Source: Paenarthrobacter aurescens (GTDB taxonomy: Bacteria > Actinomycetota > Actinomycetes > Actinomycetales > Micrococcaceae). Taken from it: a DNA stretch of 64,000 nt. The notes beneath the pieces were generated by a model. The model did no database searches and was not told the DNA's origin. It saw only the letters and a list, made by a program, of their open reading frames with translations. The position numbers were made by a program, and so were the translations under genes. This document shows positions 50,895 through 59,833 of this stretch, piece after piece. The stretch covers positions 213,699-277,698 of the forward strand of contig NZ_JAOEFX010000008.1 of NCBI RefSeq assembly GCF_025421775.1. Direction: 5' to 3'. Every line of letters starts with the position of its first letter. The stretch's first letter is position 1.

Positions 50895-52225
50895 GCGAAA
50901 CTGTTGGCCTCAGCCCGACCGGCGATGGACCCCCCGCCCGCTTCGCGGTGCCCGACCACACCCGGGGGTCCATCGCCGGATCGGAGGCCAAAGCTTCCGT
51001 CATTACTGGAGTGAGTAATGGCGCTGACTGGCTGGCCCGTTACTCCTCCTCGCTGATGGGTGTTTTTGGTACCCCGCAGCGTGTCCTGGTCCGTGGTGCT
51101 GGGTGCCTCGTGTGGGATGCCGATGGCAAGGAGTACTTGGACCTTCTCGGCGGCATCGCAGTGAACGCCCTGGGCCACGCCCACCCCTTCGTCACCTCGG
51201 TGATTTCCAGCCAGTTGGCTACCTTGGGCCATGTCTCCAACTTCTTTACCAGCCCCACTCAGATCGCCCTCGCCGAGAAGCTGCTGTCCATCAGCAAGGC
51301 CCCGGCTGGTTCCAAGGTGTTCTTCGCGAACTCCGGCACGGAAGCGAATGAGGCAGCCTTCAAGCTGGCCCGCCGGAACAACCCGGGCGGGAAGCGCACC
51401 AAAATCATCGCCCTGGAGGGTGCCTTCCATGGCCGCACCATGGGCGCCCTCGCGCTCACGGCCAAAGAGGCGTACCGCGCGCCCTTCGAGCCACTGCCCG
51501 GCGGTGTGGTCCACATTCCGTTCGGCGACATCGAAGCCCTGCGTGCCGCCGTCGACGATTCCACCGCGGCCGTTTTCCTGGAACCGATCCAGGGCGAAGC
51601 AGGCGTCCGGCCCCTCAGCGCCGAATACCTGCAAGCGGCCCGCGAAGCTACCACTGCCGCAGGGGCACTGCTGATCCTGGACGAGGTCCAGACCGGCATC
51701 GGCCGCACCGGCAAATGGCTTGCCAGCGAAGACGCAGGAATTGTGCCCGACGCCGTCACGCTCGCCAAGGGTCTTGGCGGCGGGTTCCCGGTAGGCGCAC
51801 TGGTCACCTTCGGAAGTACGACGTCGGCCCTCCTCACCGCAGGGCAGCACGGCACCACTTTCGGCGGAAACCCGGTGGCTACGGCCGCAGCGCTGGCCAC
51901 GCTGCACGCCATCGAAAGCCAAGGTGTCCTGCAGAACGTACTGACAGTCGGTGCGCACCTGCGCGAGGGACTGGCCGCCATCGATGCTGTCACTGACGTC
52001 CGAGGCGAGGGCCTGCTGATTGGCTTCGATGTGAACGCAGACGTCGCACCCGCCATGGTGACCGCAGCTTTGGATGCAGGCTTCATCATCAACAGTCCGG
52101 GCCCGCGGACCATCCGCCTCGCCCCTCCGCTGATCCTGACCACCGAGCAGGCCGACCGATTCCTGTCAGCCCTGCCCGCCTTGATCGCCACGGCTACCGC
52201 CCAAACCGCTAAGGACGCACAGTGA
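50891..52225 (+). CDS. argD: Acetylornithine aminotransferase
   Basis: The 444-residue class III PLP enzyme converts acetylglutamate semialdehyde to acetylornithine. The PLP lysine is in TLAKGLGGGFPVGAL, LILDEVQTGIGRTG supplies the cofactor-binding Asp, and FANSGTEANEAAFKLAR binds phosphate. About 45 extra residues precede the usual start (GADWLARYSSSLMGVF). ATGA overlaps argB and GTGA overlaps argF. Confidence 0.96.
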   Translation: MSETVGLSPTGDGPPARFAVPDHTRGSIAGSEAKASVITGVSNGADWLARYSSSLMGVFGTPQRVLVRGAGCLVWDADGKEYLDLLGGIAVNALGHAHPFVTSVISSQLATLGHVSNFFTSPTQIALAEKLLSISKAPAGSKVFFANSGTEANEAAFKLARRNNPGGKRTKIIALEGAFHGRTMGALALTAKEAYRAPFEPLPGGVVHIPFGDIEALRAAVDDSTAAVFLEPIQGEAGVRPLSAEYLQAAREATTAAGALLILDEVQTGIGRTGKWLASEDAGIVPDAVTLAKGLGGGFPVGALVTFGSTTSALLTAGQHGTTFGGNPVATAAALATLHAIESQGVLQNVLTVGAHLREGLAAIDAVTDVRGEGLLIGFDVNADVAPAMVTAALDAGFIINSPGPRTIRLAPPLILTTEQADRFLSALPALIATATAQTAKDAQ

Positions 52226-53226
52226 GCACGTCAACCACCCGCCACTTCCTCAAGGACACGGACCTGAGCCCAGCCGAGCAGGCTGAGGTCCTGGAACTCG
52301 CCGTCCGGATGAAAGCAGCACCGTACAGCGTGCAACCTTTCGCTGCTGAAGGCAACGGCCGCAAGACCGTCGCCGTGATCTTCGACAAGACCTCCACCCG
52401 CACGCGCGTTTCCTTTGCCACTGGCATCGCGGACATGGGCGGCAACGCCCTCATCATCAACCCCGGTGAAGCGCAGATCGGCCACAAGGAATCCGTGGAA
52501 GACACCGCGAAGGTCCTGGAACGCATGGTGTCCACCATTGTGTGGCGGACGGGTGCCCATTCGGGGCTGGTGGCCATGGCGGAAAACTCCAAGGTCCCTG
52601 TGATCAACGCCCTGTGCGACGATTACCACCCGTGCCAGCTCCTGGCTGACCTCCTGGCCGTCAAGGAGCACAAGGGGGAGCTCGCAGGATTGAGCATGGC
52701 CTACTTGGGCGATGCCGCGAACAACATGGCTAATTCCTACCTCCTGGCGGGCGTTACCGCCGGGATGCACGTCCGCATCTCCGGTCCAGAAGGCTACTTG
52801 CCTGCCCCGGAAATCGTGGCTGCCGCAGAAGAGCGCGCCGCGGAAACCGGTGGTTCAGTACTGATCACCAGCGACGCCGCGGAAGCCCTCAAAGGCGCCG
52901 ACGTCGTGGCCACGGACACCTGGGTGTCCATGGGACAGGAAGCCGAGAAGGAAGCCCGGATGAACCTGTTCCACGATCACTCCGTGGATGAGGCTGCCAT
53001 GGCGCAGGCCGCCCCTGACGCGGTGGTGCTTCACTGCCTCCCGGCCTACCGCGGCTATGAGATTTCCGCAGGTGTCATCGATGGCCCGCAGTCGATCGTC
53101 TGGGACGAAGCCGAGAACCGCCTCCATGCCCAGAAAGCGCTGATGGCTTGGCTGATGCACCGGTCGGGACTTGCGTTTGTTGACGGTCTTTCTCCCGTTG
53201 AAGGTACCGGGGAGAGCACGTTCTAG
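52222..53226 (+). CDS. argF: Ornithine carbamoyltransferase
   Basis: The 334-residue enzyme makes citrulline from ornithine and carbamoyl phosphate. The carbamoyl-phosphate site is FDKTSTRTRVSF, with HPCQLLADLL, the ornithine site VSMGQE and the catalytic HCLPAYRG. It starts with GTG overlapping argD. argR follows with a one-base overlap. Confidence 0.97.
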   Translation: MSTSTTRHFLKDTDLSPAEQAEVLELAVRMKAAPYSVQPFAAEGNGRKTVAVIFDKTSTRTRVSFATGIADMGGNALIINPGEAQIGHKESVEDTAKVLERMVSTIVWRTGAHSGLVAMAENSKVPVINALCDDYHPCQLLADLLAVKEHKGELAGLSMAYLGDAANNMANSYLLAGVTAGMHVRISGPEGYLPAPEIVAAAEERAAETGGSVLITSDAAEALKGADVVATDTWVSMGQEAEKEARMNLFHDHSVDEAAMAQAAPDAVVLHCLPAYRGYEISAGVIDGPQSIVWDEAENRLHAQKALMAWLMHRSGLAFVDGLSPVEGTGESTF

Positions 53227-53762
53227 TGTCCGCCAACCCGTCCGTGCCGGGCGCCAGCCCGGCTACCAAGACTGCCCGTCAGGCTCGCATCACTGCGATC
53301 CTGACGGGAGAGTCCGTGCGTTCCCAGGCGGAGCTTGCGGCCTTGCTGGCGGACGACGGCGTCCAGGTCACCCAAGCCACCCTGTCCCGCGACCTCGTGG
53401 AATTGGGCGCGGTCAGGGTCCGCGGCAAAGAAGGCGCACTGGTCTACGCGGTTCCGGGGGAGGGTGGCGACCGCAACGCAAAGAGTGGCGTCACCCAGGA
53501 AATCCTCGACGCCCGGCTGACCAGGCTCTGCGGCGAGCTCTTGGTGACAGCCGAGGCTTCGGGCAACATCGTGGTGCTTCGCACCCCGCCGGGAGCCGCC
53601 AACTTCCTGGCCCTCGCCATCGACCACTCGGTGATGCCGTCAGTATTGGGTACGATCGCAGGCGACGACACTCTGCTCTTGGTCGCAAGGGATCCCGATG
53701 GCGGGGCGGAACTGGCGGCCCGCTTCCTCCGCATGGCCGAGGAAGCCGGACCCGGCAACTGA
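53226..53762 (+). CDS. argR: Arginine repressor ArgR
   Basis: The 178-residue repressor has an N-terminal winged helix (ILTGESVRSQAELAALL, VTQATLSRDLVELGAVRV) and a C-terminal hexamerisation and arginine-binding domain, with IDHSVMPSVLGTIAGDDTLL carrying the GDDT aspartates. It is encoded inside the operon it should repress. Its targets probably include the boxes before argC. A GTG start overlaps the argF stop by one base. Confidence 0.95.
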   Translation: MSANPSVPGASPATKTARQARITAILTGESVRSQAELAALLADDGVQVTQATLSRDLVELGAVRVRGKEGALVYAVPGEGGDRNAKSGVTQEILDARLTRLCGELLVTAEASGNIVVLRTPPGAANFLALAIDHSVMPSVLGTIAGDDTLLLVARDPDGGAELAARFLRMAEEAGPGN

Positions 53763-53773
53763 CTGATTTTTCC

Positions 53774-53800
53774 AGCATTGATTCACACAGCATTGATTCG
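53774..53800 (+). repeat. Direct repeats between argR and argG
   Basis: CAGCATTGATTC occurs at 53774-53785 and again at 53789-53800, a 15-base period. The second copy runs into the palindromic ATTCGAAT. It lies 30-60 bases upstream of argG. An internal regulatory site, possibly for ArgR, is conceivable. Confidence 0.55.
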
Positions 53801-53832
53801 AATGAACCAAGCAACAACAAAGGAGCACTCTC

Positions 53833-55038
53833 GTGACTGAGCGCATTGTTCTGGCCTACTCCGGTGGCCTTGATACGTCCGTAGCCATCGGCTGGATCGG
53901 TGAAGCCACCGGCGCCGAGGTCATCGCTGTGGCCGTCGACGTCGGACAGGGTGGCGAGTCCTTGGAGACCATCCGCCAGCGCGCCCTTGGTTGCGGCGCC
54001 GTCGAAGCCTACGTGGCCGACGCCCGCGACGAGTTCGCCAACGAGTACGCCATGCCCACACTGAAGGCGAACGCCCTCTACCAAGGCCACTACCCGCTGG
54101 TTTCGGCCATCTCGCGTCCGGTCATCGTGAAGCACCTGGTGAAGGCTGCCCGCGAATTCGGCGCCACCACCGTAGCCCACGGCTGCACCGGCAAGGGCAA
54201 CGACCAGGTCCGCTTCGAAGTGGGCATCCAGACCCTCGGCCCGGACTTGAAGTGCATCGCTCCCGTCCGAGACCTCGCCCTGACCCGCGACAAGGCCATC
54301 GCCTTCGCTGAGGAAAAGGGTCTGCCGATCGAGACCACCAAGAAGAACCCGTACTCGATCGACCAGAACGTGTGGGGACGCGCCGTCGAAACCGGTTACC
54401 TTGAGGACATCTGGAACGCTCCCACCAAGGACATCTACGATTACACCGCAACCCCGGAATTCCCGCCTGCGCCGGATGAGGTCATCATCTCCTTCCAGGC
54501 TGGCGTACCGGTTGCTATCGACGGCGTCAAGGTCACCCCGCTGCAGGCCATCCAGGAACTGAACCGCCGTGCAGGCGCGCAGGGCGTTGGCCGCATCGAT
54601 GTCGTTGAGGACCGGCTTGTTGGCATCAAGTCCCGCGAAATCTACGAAGCCCCGGGTGCCATGGCGCTGATCACCGCGCACAAGCACCTCGAGGACATCA
54701 CCATCGAGCGCGAGCAGGCCCGCTTCAAGGCCACCGTTGGCCAGCGCTGGTCCGAGCTGGTGTACGACGGACAGTGGTTCTCCCCGCTGAAGCGCTCGTT
54801 GGACGCGTTCATCGAGGACACGCAGCAGTACGTTTCCGGTGACATCCGCATGGTCCTCCACGGCGGCCAGGCGATCGTCAACGGTCGTCGCTCCGAGACC
54901 TCGCTGTACGACTTCGACCTCGCCACCTACGACACCGGCGACACCTTCGACCAGTCCATGGCGCGCGGATTCATCGAGCTGTGGGGCATGTCCTCCAAGG
55001 TTGCTTCCGGCCGCGACCTGCGCGTCGCAGGGCAGTGA
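53833..55038 (+). CDS. argG: Argininosuccinate synthase
   Basis: The 401-residue type I enzyme joins citrulline and aspartate with ATP. The PP-motif is AYSGGLDTSVAIGW (residues about 8-21). HGCTGKGNDQVRFE and GRRSETSLYDFDLATY are family markers. It starts with GTG, with AAAGGAG at 53819-53825. The stop overlaps argH by four bases (GTGA). Confidence 0.97.
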   Translation: MTERIVLAYSGGLDTSVAIGWIGEATGAEVIAVAVDVGQGGESLETIRQRALGCGAVEAYVADARDEFANEYAMPTLKANALYQGHYPLVSAISRPVIVKHLVKAAREFGATTVAHGCTGKGNDQVRFEVGIQTLGPDLKCIAPVRDLALTRDKAIAFAEEKGLPIETTKKNPYSIDQNVWGRAVETGYLEDIWNAPTKDIYDYTATPEFPPAPDEVIISFQAGVPVAIDGVKVTPLQAIQELNRRAGAQGVGRIDVVEDRLVGIKSREIYEAPGAMALITAHKHLEDITIEREQARFKATVGQRWSELVYDGQWFSPLKRSLDAFIEDTQQYVSGDIRMVLHGGQAIVNGRRSETSLYDFDLATYDTGDTFDQSMARGFIELWGMSSKVASGRDLRVAGQ

Positions 55039-56510
55039 CACCGCAGCAGGGCCCCGGAACGCAGGGGTCCCCGGCCGAGCGTAGCGAGGTAGGGGAGCGT
55101 TCAGGGACCAACGAAGGTGCACTGTGGGGCGGCCGGTTCGCCGGCGGCCCCGCGGATGCGCTGGCCGCACTGAGCAAGTCCACCCACTTTGACTGGCGGC
55201 TTGCCCGCTATGACATTGCCGGTTCCAAGGCACACGCCCGCGTGCTGGCCAAGGCCGGACTGTTGGACGACGCTGAACTTGAAGGCATGCTCGCCGCCCT
55301 CACCCAGTTGGACGAGGACGTCGCCAGTGGCGCCTACCTCCCGGCCGAGAGCGACGAGGACGTGCATGGTTCGCTGGAGCGTGGACTGATCGAGCGCGCC
55401 GGAACCCAATTGGGCGGCAAGCTCCGCGCGGGACGTTCACGCAACGACCAAGTGGCTACTCTCGGCCGCATGTTCCTGCGTGACCACGCCCGGATCATCG
55501 CCCGCGGTGTCCTGGCCACCATCGACGCCCTCGTCGAGCAGGCCAAGGCCCACCATGGTGTTGCCATGCCGGGACGGACGCACCTGCAGCATGCCCAGCC
55601 GGTGTTGCTCAGCCACCACCTCCTGGCCCATGCCTGGGCGCTGCTCCGCGATGTGCAGCGACTCCAGGACTGGGACAAGCGCGCCGGTGTTTCGCCGTAC
55701 GGTTCCGGTGCCTTGGCGGGATCATCCCTGGGGCTGGACCCGGAGGCTGTCGCTGCAGACCTTGGCTTCTTCTCGGCCGTCCACAACTCGATCGATGGCA
55801 CCGCCTCCCGCGATGTCTTCGCCGAGTTCGCGTGGGTGTGCTCCATGATCGGCGTGGACCTGTCCCGCATCTCCGAGGAAGTCATCTTCTGGGCCACCAA
55901 GGAGTTCTCCTTCGTGACGCTGCATGATTCGTACTCCACGGGGTCCTCGATCATGCCGCAGAAGAAGAACCCGGACGTTGCCGAGCTCGCCCGCGGCAAG
56001 GCGGGACGCCTCATCGGCAACCTGACGGGCCTCCTCGCGACGCTCAAGGGCCTGCCGCTCGCGTACAACCGCGATCTGCAGGAGGACAAGGAGCCGGTGT
56101 TCGACGCCGCAGACACCCTGGAGCTGCTGCTTCCAGCTGTCTCGGGAATGATCGCCACGCTGAAATTCAACACTGAGCGCATGGAATCGCTGGCCCCGCA
56201 AGGTTTCGCGCTGGCAACGGACATCGCTGAATGGCTTGTCCGCCAAGGCGTTCCCTTCCGCGAGGCCCACGAGCTCTCCGGTGCTGCTGTCAAGCAGGCC
56301 GAAAGCCGTGGCGTTGAGCTTTGGGACTTGACGGACGAAGAGTACTCGGCGATCTCGGAGCATCTCACGCCCGAGGTCCGCAGTGTTCTGAGCACCGAGG
56401 GTTCGCTCAACAGCCGCAACTCGCAGGGCGGAACGGCACCAGCCGCCGTCGAACGCCAGTTGGTGGCCCTTGAAGCCGAACTGGACGCAGTGCGTTCCTA
56501 CGCCAGCTAG
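55035..56510 (+). CDS. argH: Argininosuccinate lyase
   Basis: The 491-residue fumarase-superfamily enzyme releases arginine and fumarate. The signature loop GSSIMPQKKNPDVAEL with its catalytic serine lies near residues 298-315. SRNDQVAT and GRTHLQHAQPV are also present. The likely GTG start at 55035 adds about 35 unconserved residues (TPQQGPGTQGSPAERSEVG) before the conserved LWGGRFAGGP. No other start codon lies between, so the extension is probably translated. It ends the arg operon. Confidence 0.95.
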   Translation: MTPQQGPGTQGSPAERSEVGERSGTNEGALWGGRFAGGPADALAALSKSTHFDWRLARYDIAGSKAHARVLAKAGLLDDAELEGMLAALTQLDEDVASGAYLPAESDEDVHGSLERGLIERAGTQLGGKLRAGRSRNDQVATLGRMFLRDHARIIARGVLATIDALVEQAKAHHGVAMPGRTHLQHAQPVLLSHHLLAHAWALLRDVQRLQDWDKRAGVSPYGSGALAGSSLGLDPEAVAADLGFFSAVHNSIDGTASRDVFAEFAWVCSMIGVDLSRISEEVIFWATKEFSFVTLHDSYSTGSSIMPQKKNPDVAELARGKAGRLIGNLTGLLATLKGLPLAYNRDLQEDKEPVFDAADTLELLLPAVSGMIATLKFNTERMESLAPQGFALATDIAEWLVRQGVPFREAHELSGAAVKQAESRGVELWDLTDEEYSAISEHLTPEVRSVLSTEGSLNSRNSQGGTAPAAVERQLVALEAELDAVRSYAS

Positions 56511-56581
56511 ACCACACTCGGGACGGTACGTCGCGGCACTGCCTTCGGGCAGGGATCGCGAGGTGCCGTCCCGCTGTGCGT

Positions 56582-56596
56582 TAATATGGCGCTATG
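56582..56596 (+). promoter_or_regulatory. Probable -10 of leaderless DinB-like gene
   Basis: TAATAT (56582-56587), six bases, then ATG 56594. Confidence 0.5.
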
Positions 56597-57331
56597 ACTC
56601 AGATCACCTCTGGGACGTTGCCCGCAGAGCTTCACAAAGCCGCCGACACCGTCACACGCCTCCTTGCCAAACTGGACGACTCATCCGTTGCCGAACCGTC
56701 GGAGCTTCCAGGCTGGACCCGGGGCCACGTGCTTGCCCACCTTGCCGGAATTTCCAACGCGATGGCCCGGCAACTGGAGTACGCGCGTCGCGGCCAGACC
56801 GTGGAACTGTACGACGGCGGCATGGACGGCCGTAACAAGGCCATCGCACTAGCGGCGGGGCACAGCCTCTCGCAGCACACGGAGGCCGTCACCACCGCCG
56901 TGGATGCGGCGATGACCGCGTTCGATGCCTTGGGCCCGGAGGACTGGCAGGCGCGTATCGCGTACCGGGACGGGACAGTGCTCGACGGCGGCCTGGCGCT
57001 CTGGCGCGAACTCACCATCCATGCGTCGGACTTGGGACTGGGGTTCGGGCCGGAAACGTGGAGCCGCCCGTTCTGCGAACACCTCATCGGGTTCCTCGCC
57101 GCTCGCGTTCCGGACTCCTACAAACTGGTCCTCCAGCCCACCGGCCTGCCCCAAAGGACCATCGGCACTGGCGGTACGTCAATCGCCATTACCGGCATGC
57201 TGACGGACATCGCGGCATGGCTGGCCGGGCGGGAACCGAGCTTGGGCAGCCTGCGCGCCACCGCCGCCGCAGACGGAATCGAGCTGCCTGAGCTGCTGCC
57301 CTGGCCGGCCGCCCAACCCGCCAACCGCTAA
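56594..57331 (+). CDS. Maleylpyruvate isomerase family mycothiol-dependent enzyme
   Basis: The 245-residue protein has the DinB/MDMPI four-helix domain: ELPGWTRGHVLAHLAGISNAMARQL carries the first metal histidines, and LWRELTIHASDLGLG the last. A C-terminal domain (about 160-235) follows, as in mycothiol-dependent maleylpyruvate isomerase. Such proteins are zinc-dependent thiol transferases. The substrate here is unknown and no gentisate genes lie nearby. It appears to have its own leaderless promoter. Confidence 0.85.
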   Translation: MTQITSGTLPAELHKAADTVTRLLAKLDDSSVAEPSELPGWTRGHVLAHLAGISNAMARQLEYARRGQTVELYDGGMDGRNKAIALAAGHSLSQHTEAVTTAVDAAMTAFDALGPEDWQARIAYRDGTVLDGGLALWRELTIHASDLGLGFGPETWSRPFCEHLIGFLAARVPDSYKLVLQPTGLPQRTIGTGGTSIAITGMLTDIAAWLAGREPSLGSLRATAAADGIELPELLPWPAAQPANR

Positions 57332-57342
57332 GCACCCAGACG

Positions 57343-57417
57343 CTCTCTCAAGGATTTCCCTCTTTGGGGCGGCCCTCTCTCAAGGATTTCCCTCTTTGGG
57401 GCGGCCCTCTCTCAAGG
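57343..57417. repeat. Tandem 32-bp repeat, 2.3 copies
   Basis: A 32-base unit beginning CTCTCTCAAGGATTTCCC is present at 57343-57374 and identically at 57375-57406. A third partial copy (11 bases) runs from 57407. Confidence 0.92.
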
Positions 57418-57434
57418 CCCCTTGGAGAGAGGGA
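57406..57434. terminator. Hairpin between convergent genes
   Basis: CCCTCTCTCAAGG (57405-57417) pairs with CCTTGGAGAGAGGG (57420-57433) with one bulge. It contains the partial third repeat copy and separates two convergent genes. Confidence 0.6.
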
Positions 57435-57470
57435 CGGCCGGAAGGGGGCGGTCGGTGACAGGGACGGCCC

Positions 57471-58961
57471 CTACGAGATTTTGGGCCGTGCCGCTGTCCG
57501 CCACAAGTGCATGGTGGCGTAGGAGCGCCACGGGCTGACTTCCCGGAAATCCGCGCTGAGACCAGCCCCGGAGGGCAGCACCTTCAAGCCGTTCCGGACC
57601 GCGGCATCGTTGGCCAGGAAGACGTCGGGCGCGCCAAGCACCCGCATGGCGACATACCCCACAGTCCACGGCCCAACGCCGGGCAACGGCAGAAGCTTCC
57701 TTCCCAGGCTCTCGAGGTCGTCGCCGTACCCGAAGTCAAGCGATCCGTTGGCCATTGCCCCGGCCGCAGCCACGATGGAATCGATCCGGCGTTGTGGGCC
57801 CCTGAGTAGTGCCCGCCCGTGCTCGGCGAGTTCCGCGGACGTCGGAAAGTGTCGCGCCAAGCCGGAAGAGACGCCATCGGCGGGGGATCCGGCCGCCGAC
57901 AACTGTGTGAGGGCCGTTCGGGCGGCGGCCACGGTGATCTGCTGGCCGATCATGGCCCTGATCAGTAGTTCCTGGGGGTCGACAGCGCCCGGCACACGGA
58001 TTCCTGGAATCGACGTGACGCTCTCCGTGAGCCGGGGGTCCGTTGCCAGCGCGTCGTCAATCGCCTGGGGGTCCGCGTCCAGGTCGAACAACCTCCGTAC
58101 GCGGCTGAGCAGTGCCGGGAGGTCGTGGAGGTCCACAGCGGTTGCCGTCAGCCGCAGTGGCTTGCCCTTTGCCGAGGGGTTGTAGGCCACAGAGAACGAA
58201 GCATTGCCGTGCGGAAGGCGCAGGGTGCGCGCGTAAGTTCTGGTTCCGTCCGCGGACGTGCTCGCCACCTCGATGCCCGGCACCGCGCGAACTGACAGGA
58301 AGTCGAAGATCCCCGGATCGAACGGTTCCCTGTAGGGCAGGTTCAGCGTCAGGGCCGCGGGAGCCGCCTCGGATGGAGCCGCAGAACCACGGCGAAGTCC
58401 GGATTTCACCCCGGTGGCGCGCACCGCCGTCGGGGTCATCGCGAAAACCTCACCGATGGTGTCGTTGAATTGCCGCACGCTGTTGAATCCCGATGCAAAT
58501 GCAACGTCCGCCAGGAGCATGTCGGTTGAAACGAGGAGCGTCCTGGCTGTTTGCGCCCTGCTGGCCCGTGCCAGCGAGAGGGGACCGGCACCCAGCTCAT
58601 GGCTGAGGATCCGGTTGAGCTGCCGGGCGGAGTAGCCCAGGCGGTGCGCAAGTCCGTCGACACCCTCGCGGGTGATGATGCCGTCGTTGATCAACCGCAT
58701 CGCCCGTCCGGCGACGTCCGAGCGGATGTTCCATGCAGGCGTACCCGGAACCGCCTCGGGGAGGCATCGTTTGCAGGCGCGGTACCCGGCTTCGTGCGCC
58801 GCGGCGGAGGTTTCGTAGAACGTGACGTTCCGCGCCTTGGGTGTCCGGGCGGGGCAGGACGGCCGGCAATAGATTCCGGTGGAGCTGACGGCTGTGAAGA
58901 ATTGTCCGTCGAAGCGGGTGTCGCGGGCATCGATCGCCCTGTAGCGCTGCCAGAAGTCCAT
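57471..58961 (-). CDS. DNA-3-methyladenine glycosylase 2 with Ada-type regulatory domain
   Basis: The 496-residue protein fuses three parts. The N-terminal Ada zinc domain has four cysteines (CRPSCPAR, CKRC). An AraC-type helix-turn-helix follows (about 85-185, LADVAFASGFNSVRQFND). The C-terminal AlkA glycosylase has the helix-hairpin-helix LPLPGVGPWTVGYVAMRV with the catalytic Asp in FLANDAA. It removes alkylated bases and may sense methyl phosphotriesters to activate its own synthesis. The O6-methylguanine transferase domain of E. coli Ada is absent. Start ATG 58961 (MDFWQRYRAIDAR) has AGGA upstream. Confidence 0.93.
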   Translation of the reverse strand: MDFWQRYRAIDARDTRFDGQFFTAVSSTGIYCRPSCPARTPKARNVTFYETSAAAHEAGYRACKRCLPEAVPGTPAWNIRSDVAGRAMRLINDGIITREGVDGLAHRLGYSARQLNRILSHELGAGPLSLARASRAQTARTLLVSTDMLLADVAFASGFNSVRQFNDTIGEVFAMTPTAVRATGVKSGLRRGSAAPSEAAPAALTLNLPYREPFDPGIFDFLSVRAVPGIEVASTSADGTRTYARTLRLPHGNASFSVAYNPSAKGKPLRLTATAVDLHDLPALLSRVRRLFDLDADPQAIDDALATDPRLTESVTSIPGIRVPGAVDPQELLIRAMIGQQITVAAARTALTQLSAAGSPADGVSSGLARHFPTSAELAEHGRALLRGPQRRIDSIVAAAGAMANGSLDFGYGDDLESLGRKLLPLPGVGPWTVGYVAMRVLGAPDVFLANDAAVRNGLKVLPSGAGLSADFREVSPWRSYATMHLWRTAARPKIS

Positions 58962-59031
58962 TGCTTCATCCTGCCAGCCCTCGGAAGCCATTGCTAGCGG
59001 AAATCGGACATAGCCGTTTCACTGGTTTTGC

Positions 59032-59046
59032 TAGGGTCTGGGCATG
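59032..59046 (+). promoter_or_regulatory. Probable -10 of leaderless mpg
   Basis: TAGGGT (59032-59037), six bases, then ATG 59044. The 82-base gap to the divergent AlkA gene could hold a shared site. Confidence 0.45.
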
Positions 59047-59712
59047 AACAAGTCCACCGGGAACGGCGTCAGTGACCCGAGTGAAGTGCGGGGATTCCTC
59101 GGGGGAGACGCCCGCGCCATCGCTCCGTTGATCCTTGGCGCCGTGCTGACCCATCGCTCGGACGCCGGCCCGGTCTCGGTCAGGCTCACGGAAGTTGAGG
59201 CGTACATGGGTCCGCGCGACTCGGAACATCCCGATCCTGGCTCGCACACCTTTGGCGGGCCCACAGCCCGGAACTCGCCCATGTTCGGACCGCCGGGATT
59301 TCTTTACGTCTACTTCACATACGGCATGCACTACTGCGCCAACATCGTCTGCGGCGCCGACGGCGCACCCTCGGCCTTACTCCTCCGCGCCGGCGAGATC
59401 GTGGAGGGCGAAGAGCTCGCTGCCGTTCGCAGACCAGCCTCCAAGGCACACAAGGACCTTGCAAGCGGCCCCGCCAGGCTCGCTTCCGCGCTCGGACTCA
59501 CGACGGCGGACACGGGCCGCGACGCGCTCGCGGAACCGTTCAGCTTGTGGTTGCCTGGGACGCCGGTAGCGGCCGTGGCCAGCGGACCGCGGGTTGGGGT
59601 GGCAGGCCCGGGCGGAACCACCGAATATCCGTGGCGCTTCTGGATTGAAGATGATCCCACGGTGTCGAGGTACAAGGCTGCCCGGCCCCGAAACCGGTCG
59701 ACAGCAGGGTGA
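59044..59712 (+). CDS. DNA-3-methyladenine glycosylase (Mpg/AAG family)
   Basis: The 222-residue protein is an AAG-type glycosylase, unrelated in fold to AlkA. Family motifs are RLTEVEAYMGPRDSEHPDPGSHTFGGPTARN (catalytic Glu in TEVEAY), FLYVYFTYGMHYCANIV and LASGPARLASALGL. It removes 3-methyladenine and hypoxanthine. Divergent placement from the Ada-AlkA fusion creates an alkylation-repair pair. Confidence 0.93.
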   Translation: MNKSTGNGVSDPSEVRGFLGGDARAIAPLILGAVLTHRSDAGPVSVRLTEVEAYMGPRDSEHPDPGSHTFGGPTARNSPMFGPPGFLYVYFTYGMHYCANIVCGADGAPSALLLRAGEIVEGEELAAVRRPASKAHKDLASGPARLASALGLTTADTGRDALAEPFSLWLPGTPVAAVASGPRVGVAGPGGTTEYPWRFWIEDDPTVSRYKAARPRNRSTAG

Positions 59713-59833
59713 CTTTCCACCGCGCAAGGTGAACTTTGTGTGACGCAGTCCGCTGTATGACCTGTACCCCCCACGTTTACCAAAATCGCTGTAGAATGGA
59801 CGGTCTGTCTTTTGCGATAGGGGTTACGGTTCG

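Noticed and set aside
53491..55233. A 580-residue open frame antisense to argR-argG-argH
   Set aside because: It lies opposite three well-supported genes, has low-complexity composition typical of shadow frames in high-GC DNA and no recognisable motif.
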